In this document: positions 52,241 to 61,500 of the stretch, piece by piece
Layout: each line of letters opens with the position of its first letter
How positions within the stretch are numbered: the stretch's first letter is position 1
Assembly (NCBI RefSeq): GCF_014784055.1
Contig: NZ_CP061813.1
Location: 1-64,000 of the forward strand
Origin: Polaribacter haliotis
Lineage (GTDB): Bacteria > Bacteroidota > Bacteroidia > Flavobacteriales > Flavobacteriaceae
Length of the DNA stretch: 64,000 nucleotides
Direction of reading: 5' to 3'
Program-made: the position numbers and the translations under genes
Notes under the pieces: model-generated
What the model saw: only the letters and a program-made list of their open reading frames with translations
What the model was told of the DNA's origin: nothing
Database searches by the model: none

Positions 52241-52248
52241 TAATTTTG
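52241..52248 (+). promoter_or_regulatory. -7 promoter box for giant paralogue 2
   Basis: TAATTTTG matches TAnnTTTG exactly, 23 nt before the ATG at 52272. No -33 box at normal spacing is obvious. Confidence 0.5.
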
Positions 52249-52271
52249 TGGGTTGAAAAATATTATAATAA

Positions 52272-55200
52272 ATGAAAAAAGTATTACTCCTAATTGTATT
52301 ATCAATTCTATTATTCTCTTGCAACCAACAATCAAAAAAAGAATTAATTTTTTTAAATAAAAATGCTTACGAGTTTCCAGTTTGGCAAGATATGCTTACC
52401 CAAGAAAAAGTGAAATTTTCTGACGTTATATTAGCATTTAAAGCATACAGATCTAATAATATTGTAGATAAAGAGACTTTAGAACATTTCGAGAAATTTG
52501 AAAAAAGAACAAAAAGTAGTCTAGATTTAGATGGTTACTTGTATTCTGAATCAGCAAAATATAAAAGATTAGAAGCATATAGAAATGCAACTAAAAACCC
52601 AAATCAACAAACCACAGTAACAAATAATTTGTCAACTGCAACTTCAATTAGTTTTGGTGTTCCAAATAGTGCAAGTTTAGGAAAATGGAAAAATATAGGT
52701 CCTTTTGGAGATCCAGATGTAAAATGGTCTGCAACTGGAAATGGTTCTTTAGAACATGTAGAATTTCATCCAACAAATCCTGCAGAAATGTATGTTTCAG
52801 CAAGAAATGGTGGTTTATGGAAAACGACCAATTATGGAAAGAATTGGACACCAATGACAGATCATTTTGCAACAGATAATGTTTCTTGTTTGTCAATTTC
52901 TAAAAAAGACCCAACCATTTTTTATATGGGAGCAGGTGAAGATAAAAAAGTTTGGTATTCATCAGACTCTGGTTCTACTTGGGAAGATAGAAGTACTGGA
53001 ATTGCTGGTACAATATATGGCCTTTATTCTGCTCCAGATGACGAAACGAAAGTATTAGCAGCAACAACAGAGGGTATTTATTTAACAACCAACTCTGGAA
53101 CTTCTTGGACACAGAAAGTAGCAGGAAGATATTTAGATATAAGACTTACAGATAATTGGGATTTAATTGTAGCAACTACAGATAATAATAATGACGCTAC
53201 AGGTTATAAAGATTTCTTCTTTTCTAAAGACGAAGGTGTAACTTTTACAGAACAAACTGTAACCACTACAATAGATAAAATTAATAGATTTTTCTTGGCA
53301 ATTCATAAACCAACATCTGGTGCAACTCAAGTTTTTGCTTATGGAATAAAAAATTCGAATACACCAACTACATTTGTTGGTTTATGGAAATCAGATTATA
53401 CACCTAGTCCAGCAGATGGCACTTCTTTTTTTAGTTTTACAGAAGTTAAACATGCTACATATACTTATCCTAATGGAGCAGTTCCATTAATTGAAGATAG
53501 TTCTCTAGCAGCAGGTTATAAAGCAGAAACAGAAGATTATTATGGAGGTATAAATCCATATTCTTCTGCATATTATCAAAGTGATTTTTATGTAAGTCCA
53601 AACAACCCAGACTATATGCTTACTTGTAGAGAAAAAATTTGGGGATCTGAAGATGGTGGTAAAATTTGGAGTTATAAGCCAAGTTATGGTGGAAGTCATT
53701 GGGCAGATAATAGATATTTTACAACAAATAAAGCTAAAGATTCTATCTTTTTCTGTAATGATGGTGGTTTGTGGGCAATTAAAGATACAGACATGTTTCC
53801 TTCAGCAGCAACAGTTACAGCTTCTGGTTTAAGTAAAGACGATTATATGGCTTCCAAAATTGTTTCTAAAAACGGAGATATTTGTGTTGCAGAAGGTTCT
53901 CAAATGGATGTTAGCCAGTTAGATAAAGGGGTTTTTATGACTGGTGGACAAGATTTAGGACAAATGTTTACCAGAAATGGAAGAACTTCTCATGTGGCAT
54001 CTGCAGATGTTTATAGAGGAAGAATTAAACCAACAGACGATAGTAAATTTATTACTGGTAGATTAAATGTAAGTTTAGATGGAAGTACAGATATTCATTC
54101 TGTGTATGATAATATAGATGCAGATCATTTTAATTCAGAAAGATTATATGGTTTTACAAACACCAATCAAACCACAGAACTTGCAGACGTACGTTTGGTA
54201 AGATCTCCTATTAATAAAGACGGTTGGTTGGTAGATGGTTTTTATGGAGAAAATAGAGCAAATACTGGAGGTAGAGATTGGACTGCAACGAATAATGATT
54301 GGGAAACTGTAAACATTTCTTCTACAGGAATAACAGATTTAAAACCAGGAACTTTCGAGCAATCTAGAGCAAATGGAGAAATCGCTTTTTTAGGTGATGA
54401 AGTTGGTCAAAAATTATTTATTACAGAAAATTTGTCTGCAGCTACACCAACTTGGGTTGAGCTAACAACTGCACCAAAAGCAAATATTTATAGATTGGCA
54501 ACACATCCAAATAATGAAAACATTATAGTTGCAGCAACAAGTGTTGGTGTATTTATTTCTAAAGATAAAGGTCAAACCTGGAATGTTAGATCAAATGTGC
54601 CAGAAACAAAACCAAAAGGGGTTTTAATAGATAAAACAACAGAGGAAGGTATTTATGTTTATACAAGCTTAACAGTTTATTATATAGATGAAACCAGAAC
54701 AGAATGGAAAGAATTTAATAAAGGTTTACCGTTGCAAAACCTTACAGATATGCGAATTGCATATTATGCAAATAACGATAACAGGTTGTATGTTTCTAAA
54801 TATGGGAGAGGAGTTTGGTCTACCAGTTTACAATCTGTTTTAGATAAAAACACAAATAAACCAGTAGCAGATTTTACAATTCATGGTTTAAGTAAAAAAA
54901 CTTTTTCAGTTGGTGATACTTTAAAATTGATAAGTCATGCTTCAAATGCTACAAGTTTGCAATGGACAATTGAGAATGGGGCAAATGTAAAAAATATTGC
55001 AGATGAAGAAGCTCCTGAAGCAAAATTACTAAATGCAGGTTTTTACAAAGTTACTTTGTTAGCAACAAATGCTAATGGTTCTCATACAAAAATTGAAGAA
55101 AATTATATACAAGTTATTGCAGAACCAACTGCTTTAAGTTGTACACCAACAAATAGTGCTACATTAAATTGGTACAGATATATATATAAGATAAAAGTAG

Positions 55201-58169
55201 ATGATGATGAGTATTTAAACTCAGAGCAAGATAATTATGCTAAACTAGATAAGGTTTTTACTGTAGAAAAAGGCGAAAATATACCAATTTACATAGAAGA
55301 TAGCCACGTAGATTCTAATGGAAATTTTAATCATTATATAAAGGTTTGGATAGATTATAATAATGATGGCGATTTTGATGATGCAAATGAAGAAATAGCA
55401 ACTTCTGGTGGTAGAGTAGAAAACTTTACCGCAAATTTTACAGTGCCTTCAACAGCATTAGTTGGGCAGAAATTAAACATGAGAGTAGTTGGTTTAGAAA
55501 GTTCTGATGCACCTATTTCTTGTCAAGAGACAGGATCAAGACATGTATTAGATTTAGGTATCATTTTTAAATCAAAAATTGTTAATTCTATATCGCACAC
55601 ATTATTAACTAATAATAGTGTAAAATTAGAAAACAACTTTACGGGTGCAAATAATATAGTAAAAGCTGGTTTTGTATATTCTACTTTAGATACAGAGTTA
55701 ACAACAGAAAATTCTCATTCTATTTTATCTTCTGCAAGTCTTACTAACGATGATTCTTTTGAAACAGATTTAATAGATTTAGACTACAATAGAAAATACT
55801 ATTATAAAGCGTTTATTATAGATGATTCAGGAAAATCATATAGCGAAAGAAAAAGTTTTCAATTAGCAGCATTTACAGCACCTTCTTTAGAAACTATTTC
55901 AGCTTTAAATTTAGAAAATAATTCTTGGAAATTAATGGGAACAGTGTATCCTAATAATAATTTATTTGTTGAGTTAAAAATAGAATATGGTGTTTCAGAT
56001 TTTTCTAATGCTATAACTTTTGATGCTACCTCTTATGCAACAGACAAAACGTATAATATAGAAACAGATATTTCTATAGATCCTGCAAATGAATATCAAT
56101 ATAGATTATCTGGAGTTTTAAATGGCAAAACATATGTAAGTAACATTGCACGTATAAATGGTAATGCAACACATTGTGCACCAAGTGTAGATAGTTACCA
56201 GTGGTATAGGAGAATAGATAAATTTGTGTTTAACGGTCAAACTATCAATTCATCTGGCTATACTGGTTACGAAGATTTTTCGAGTACTGTATTTAATGTA
56301 ACTGAAGGAAGTACATATGCTGTTTCTTTTACAGATTCGCACGCAGGTTCACCAAGTGCAGATTTAAACTATATTGTTTATATCGATTATAATAATGATG
56401 GAGATTTCGAAGATAATAACGAGATTGTTTTAACAGGTAGAGGTTTAAATACATTTACAAGTTCTATAACAATTCCAGAAGATGATATTATTTTTAATAC
56501 AAATTTAAAAATGAGAATTGGAGGTTATCATAGCAATGTAAGTCCATGTAAAATTGATATTGGTGAGTTCGAAGATTATACAATTAATGTTGTAAGAAAT
56601 ATTTGGAACGGAACAACAAGTACAGATTGGGATGTTGCTACAAACTGGTCTATAGGAGAAGTGCCAACTACAGGCTCTAACGTAATTATACCAGCAAACA
56701 CCACTTTTAAGGCAGAAGCAAATGGGGTAATAATATTAAATAAATTAACGCTATTAGATAATGCAAGTTTAACAGTAAATGGAGCAGTAACGAACTCAGG
56801 AGAAATTAAAATTGGTTCTGGTGCATCTTTTATTGCTAAAACAAGTGTTTCTGGTGTTATAAAATATAGTAGAGATTTAGATGAAAAAGATAAGTGGTAT
56901 TTAGTATCACCACCAATGAAAAATGTTAGTATTACTACTTTAAAGGAAAATACAGTTTTGGCAAAAGGTACAGGCTCTAATATAGGTATTGGAACTTACA
57001 ATTCTGGTGCAACAGCTTGGACTTATTTTACAACAGCTTCATCTGGAAATTTAACATCTGGTCAAGGTTACGCTGTAAGACTAGCAGGTCCTGGTAAAGT
57101 ATCTTTTGAAGGAAATATGCAGACTGCAGATGAAACTAAAATTGCAATTAATAATAGTTTCGATGGCTATAATTTAGTAGGTAACCCTTATCCATCATAT
57201 ATTCCAGTAAATAATAAAACAGAAGCGACTTACAATATTTTAAAAATAAATGATGCTGATAATGATTATCTAACAGAAAGTACGCTTTGGTTCTGGAATC
57301 AATCATTAAATTCAGGTAAAGGTTCTTATCAAGCATATAACCATGCTTCAGATAAACGATACATAGCACCAGGACAAGCATTTTTTGTAAAAGCAAATGG
57401 AAGCCATCAATTTAAGTTTACAGAAGATATGCAAAGTCATCAAACATCAGACGTTTTTAATAAGATGTCAAATGATAGGTTCGAAATTAATTTAAAAATT
57501 AGTGATGAAACAAATACAGCATCTACCGAAATTTATTTTATAAATGGAACAACATCAGGTTGGGATGATGGCTATGATTCTACAACTTTTAATGATCCTA
57601 ATAATCATTTAAAATTATATTCGGAATTAGTAACAAATAGTACTGGGCAAAAATTACAAATTCAATCTTTACCAGATAGTAAATTTCAAGAAATGGTTAT
57701 TCCTCTTTTTGTAAAAGGAAAATCTGGCTCAACTGTAAACTTTAAAATAGATGCTATTAATATTCCAACTAAATTAAATGTTATTTTAGAGGATAGACAG
57801 AAAGGAGTACTTACTGTTTTAGAAAAATCTTCAGACGTTTATTCAGTTAATTTAGATAATAACAATTTAATTTCTAGCCGTTTTTATATACATGTAAACA
57901 CCTTACAAGCTTTATCTACAGAAATATTTAATATTGATAAGGTTCTTTTTTTTACAGAAAATAATAGTAGTATAAAAATATTAGGATTATTTGGCGAAAA
58001 TTCTAAATTAGAACTTTTCGATATCAATGGAAAGAAGTTGTTTAATACTACATTTAATGCAAATGGAAATAATAGTATTGCAATATCTAATTTAAGTTCT
58101 GGGATATACATTGGTAAAATTACCACAAAAAATAACAAAACTATATCTAAAAAAATATTTTTAAGATAA
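52272..58169 (+). CDS. Giant T9SS lipoprotein-like protein: BNR propeller, PKD, two GEVED domains (paralogue 2)
   Basis: A 1965-residue full-length paralogue of the preceding gene with the same domain order. The lipobox is at Cys17 (LLFSC) and the N-terminal charged domain begins KELIFLNKNAYEFPVW. The propeller (about 130-855) has NGGLWKTTNYGKNWTP and GVFMTGGQDLGQMFTRNG. PKD is at about 860-950. GEVED motifs lie at about 1024 (WIDYNNDGDFDD) and 1367 (YIDYNNDGDFED). The T9SS sorting domain starts near 1890 and ends SKKIFLR. Conservation is highest in the propeller and lower in the fibronectin-like middle. The separate terminator and -7 box suggest independent transcription. Function is unknown; surface adhesion or macromolecule binding is inferred. 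Confidence 0.82.
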   Translation: MKKVLLLIVLSILLFSCNQQSKKELIFLNKNAYEFPVWQDMLTQEKVKFSDVILAFKAYRSNNIVDKETLEHFEKFEKRTKSSLDLDGYLYSESAKYKRLEAYRNATKNPNQQTTVTNNLSTATSISFGVPNSASLGKWKNIGPFGDPDVKWSATGNGSLEHVEFHPTNPAEMYVSARNGGLWKTTNYGKNWTPMTDHFATDNVSCLSISKKDPTIFYMGAGEDKKVWYSSDSGSTWEDRSTGIAGTIYGLYSAPDDETKVLAATTEGIYLTTNSGTSWTQKVAGRYLDIRLTDNWDLIVATTDNNNDATGYKDFFFSKDEGVTFTEQTVTTTIDKINRFFLAIHKPTSGATQVFAYGIKNSNTPTTFVGLWKSDYTPSPADGTSFFSFTEVKHATYTYPNGAVPLIEDSSLAAGYKAETEDYYGGINPYSSAYYQSDFYVSPNNPDYMLTCREKIWGSEDGGKIWSYKPSYGGSHWADNRYFTTNKAKDSIFFCNDGGLWAIKDTDMFPSAATVTASGLSKDDYMASKIVSKNGDICVAEGSQMDVSQLDKGVFMTGGQDLGQMFTRNGRTSHVASADVYRGRIKPTDDSKFITGRLNVSLDGSTDIHSVYDNIDADHFNSERLYGFTNTNQTTELADVRLVRSPINKDGWLVDGFYGENRANTGGRDWTATNNDWETVNISSTGITDLKPGTFEQSRANGEIAFLGDEVGQKLFITENLSAATPTWVELTTAPKANIYRLATHPNNENIIVAATSVGVFISKDKGQTWNVRSNVPETKPKGVLIDKTTEEGIYVYTSLTVYYIDETRTEWKEFNKGLPLQNLTDMRIAYYANNDNRLYVSKYGRGVWSTSLQSVLDKNTNKPVADFTIHGLSKKTFSVGDTLKLISHASNATSLQWTIENGANVKNIADEEAPEAKLLNAGFYKVTLLATNANGSHTKIEENYIQVIAEPTALSCTPTNSATLNWYRYIYKIKVDDDEYLNSEQDNYAKLDKVFTVEKGENIPIYIEDSHVDSNGNFNHYIKVWIDYNNDGDFDDANEEIATSGGRVENFTANFTVPSTALVGQKLNMRVVGLESSDAPISCQETGSRHVLDLGIIFKSKIVNSISHTLLTNNSVKLENNFTGANNIVKAGFVYSTLDTELTTENSHSILSSASLTNDDSFETDLIDLDYNRKYYYKAFIIDDSGKSYSERKSFQLAAFTAPSLETISALNLENNSWKLMGTVYPNNNLFVELKIEYGVSDFSNAITFDATSYATDKTYNIETDISIDPANEYQYRLSGVLNGKTYVSNIARINGNATHCAPSVDSYQWYRRIDKFVFNGQTINSSGYTGYEDFSSTVFNVTEGSTYAVSFTDSHAGSPSADLNYIVYIDYNNDGDFEDNNEIVLTGRGLNTFTSSITIPEDDIIFNTNLKMRIGGYHSNVSPCKIDIGEFEDYTINVVRNIWNGTTSTDWDVATNWSIGEVPTTGSNVIIPANTTFKAEANGVIILNKLTLLDNASLTVNGAVTNSGEIKIGSGASFIAKTSVSGVIKYSRDLDEKDKWYLVSPPMKNVSITTLKENTVLAKGTGSNIGIGTYNSGATAWTYFTTASSGNLTSGQGYAVRLAGPGKVSFEGNMQTADETKIAINNSFDGYNLVGNPYPSYIPVNNKTEATYNILKINDADNDYLTESTLWFWNQSLNSGKGSYQAYNHASDKRYIAPGQAFFVKANGSHQFKFTEDMQSHQTSDVFNKMSNDRFEINLKISDETNTASTEIYFINGTTSGWDDGYDSTTFNDPNNHLKLYSELVTNSTGQKLQIQSLPDSKFQEMVIPLFVKGKSGSTVNFKIDAINIPTKLNVILEDRQKGVLTVLEKSSDVYSVNLDNNNLISSRFYIHVNTLQALSTEIFNIDKVLFFTENNSSIKILGLFGENSKLELFDINGKKLFNTTFNANGNNSIAISNLSSGIYIGKITTKNNKTISKKIFLR

Positions 58170-58177
58170 AAACTAAG

Positions 58178-58208
58178 AGTGGTTTTCAAAATCGGAAAAC
58201 CGCTTTTT
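58178..58208 (+). terminator. Intrinsic terminator after giant paralogue 2
   Basis: AGTGGTTTTC (58178-58187) pairs with GAAAACCGCT (58195-58204) with one wobble and a 7-nt loop, then five T residues. Confidence 0.75.
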
Positions 58209-58558
58209 ATTAATATTAAAGTTACTATAAGAACAATGTTGCAGCTATATTATTAAAATTGAATCTTAAAATTACATTACGTCAATTAATAGATTTTTTT
58301 GCTATTTCAATTTTATCAATCTAAGAAATACTTTTAAAAAAAAATAAAGCAAAAATTTGTAGGATTATAAAATTTCAGCTCAATAAAAAAATTAATAGTG
58401 ACTTAAAAAAAGAAATGTGTCTTACTTAATGTAAAGTATATATAATAAAGAGTATTTAATCAAAAAAATGATTAATTTTGCAAATCGATAAATAGGACTT
58501 TGTTCAGTTATCAATTTTTTGAATTTCCCCCACAAAAACATAAAATAAGAATTATTCC
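58209..58558. other. 350-nt AT-rich region with a predicted promoter
   Basis: No ORF of note. TAATTTTG at 58473-58480 matches the TAnnTTTG -7 box and would give a leader of about 70 nt for the gene at 58559. The leader contains a C-rich stretch (TTTCCCCCACAAAAAC around 58525). Nothing else was recognised. Confidence 0.5.
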
Positions 58559-61500
58559 ATGGAAAAAAGTTTTTTTCTAGTATCTGAATTTGGGGAAATT
58601 CAGTACTTATCTAAGAAGAATGTTACAAAAAAATCAATAGTTTTTTTAACTATATTATTTTTGTTCCTTTTTAATTTTCAATCTTTTTCACAAACTATAA
58701 CAGGTACAGGTTCTAGAACAACTACATGTGGTACATGTACACCTGTAGGTTGGTTTAATACTGGTGGATCTCCAGATGTTTCGAATAGAAATAATGCTGG
58801 TGGACAAGGAACTCAGGGTGGTAATGCATCTTGGATTAATGCACCTTTACCATTACCTCCTACAGGAGATGTTACTTGGATAACTATGAGAGATGTTGGT
58901 AACTTAAATACGTTACCAGAAGAATCTGTAACTACTAATATGGGTGGTCTTGTTAATGGAAAGTTATATAAACTTTCTGTTTATCATATGACTTCTATTA
59001 GTAATACAAATGGTGTTGGTGGAGACCCATATTCTCGTAAATATATAGATGCTTTCGATTACCAAATTGATGGAAATGCAAGACAAAAAATCCCTGTAAT
59101 ATCTTCAGCACATGAAAATTGGGTTGAAAAAGCTTATATTTTTAAAGCAGAACCTAATGCAAGTGGAGAGATGACATTAACTTTTTATCCATTAGATAAT
59201 GTAGTTAATCCTTTTGATGGTGATGGAAACGCAACTTTCGATAATGTAGAATCGATACACATCGCAGTAGAATTAAACGCTGTAGAGGAATTAGATTCAG
59301 ATGGCGATGGAGTTCCAGATACAATAGATATAGATGATGATAATGATGGTATTTTAGATACAGTAGAAAGTACAGTAAATGGTACAGTTTACAATCCTTT
59401 AGGAGATGAGGATGGAGATTTACTTCCAAATTATTTAGATACAAGAGATGATGGTACTGGAGATGGAAGTACTACTAATTATAACGATATTAATGGAGAT
59501 GGAGTTGCAGATATTTTCGATTTCGATAATGATGGAGTTCCAAATCATTTAGATTTAGACGCAGATGGAGATGGAATACCAGATATTATAGAAGGTCAAC
59601 CAACAGGTACATATAAAGCTTTTACAGGAAATGTTGGGGCTAATGGTTTAGATAGTGCTTTCGAAAATAACGATTCACCTACTGCAACTAGTTACCCACT
59701 TATAAATACAGAAAATGTTGGAAATCCAGATTATTTAGATTTAGATTCAGATGGTGATGGACAATCAGACGAAGAGGAAGCTAACATTACTCTTACTGGA
59801 GATGTTGGTGTAAATGGTTTAGATAACTCTTATGATATTGCAGACGATTATACAGACCCAAATGGTATTTTCGATAATTCGCAATCAGACAACTTCCCAG
59901 ACTCTACAAATGGTGGAGATGTAGATTGGAGAGATGCTTCAACTTCAAAAGATACAGATGGAGATGGTGTTGCAGATGCCATAGATATAGATGATGATAA
60001 TGACGGTATTCCAGACACAGTAGAATGCCCTAGTGTAGCTGGTAGTAATGCAACAGGTGTGCAAAGTAGTACTAGTGTTACTAATCCTACTAATGCTATT
60101 GGCTCAAACGATGCTAGAGCAACCTTAAACGACATTGCAGATGTATTAGTAATAGATTTAGGAAAAGTTGTAGCTAAAAATGCAATTATAGAAATAGAGT
60201 CTCGTGTTACTAGTAACATTAATCACTTTATGAGTGTAGATCAATCTCTTACTGCAGCTACATCTAGCTATACAAATGCAAAATCTTATTCATGGACAAC
60301 TGTTAATACAGATGAAAATAAACAATATAAATTAACATCAGCAGCAAGGTATATAAGAATTAAATTAGCTGTAGATGGTGGTGGTTCTTTACAAATAGAT
60401 AATGTTCTATATAAAAGTTTTCAACCAATTTGTGACTCAGATGGAGATGGAATTCCTAATATTAGAGATTTAGATTCAGATAACGATGGTATTCCAGACA
60501 ATATAGAGGCACAAAGTTCATTCAATTATAAAGCACCAGATAGCAATGGAACAACAGATTCTGATGGAGATGGTTTAAATGATGCTTACGATACAGATTG
60601 TGTAGGAGGTCTATTTAGTTGTGGAGGAGTAACTGGTGTAAGTTTAGCTGTTCCTAATAATCATGATGGTACAGACACCCCAGATTATTTAGACACAGAT
60701 TCAGACAATGATGGTACTACAGACAGAATTGAAGCTGGCTTATCTTTAAGTGGTGTTGTTGGTGTAAATGGTTTAGATAACAATTATGATAATGGAGATA
60801 ATTATACAGATGTTAATGGTAGTTTTGATAATTCACCTTATGGAGAGATTCCAAACACCAATGGAACAGACTCTCCAGACGATGTAGATTTTAGAGATAC
60901 AATTACTGTCTTTTTAGATACAGATAATGATGGTGTGCCAGATTCTGTAGATATAGATGACGATAATGATGGTATTTTAGATACTGAAGAGGATGGTAAT
61001 TGTACTGGATCTACTACTGTATCTACATATAATTTTACAAGCCGAGCAAGTGCTAATAATAATTGGAATTTTAGCGATCCTCGTGGAACAGGTTTGCAGG
61101 TTAATAATACAGGAGGACGTTGGTCTTGGCATAACGGATCCACATCATCAAGTAATGTTGGTCCAGATGGAGGACAATCAGGAGGTACAGATGGTTATGC
61201 GTATACAGAAATGTCTAATCCTGGTGCCAATGAAGATAAATTTGAAGTAGAATTAAAATCAACTTTCGATGCAAGTAATCATAGTATTATCTTTAGTTAC
61301 TACTTTGGGTATAGAGGAGATGGAAATAACGGAACTATACAGTTACAGTCTAGTGATAACGGAATTTTATGGGTAAATAGAGGTAACGCAGAACAATTAG
61401 ACCAACAAGGTATAGCACAGAACGGAACTTTTACTTGGATTAAAAAAACAGTAGATTTAAGCGGCTTAATAAGCGGGAGTGCTACAAGGTTTAAACTTGT

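Noticed and set aside
58525..58545. Reverse-strand resemblance of the C-rich leader to the 21-bp laminarin promoter motif
   Set aside because: It needs gaps to align, is in the wrong orientation and lies downstream of the -7 box; low-complexity T and G runs explain the likeness.
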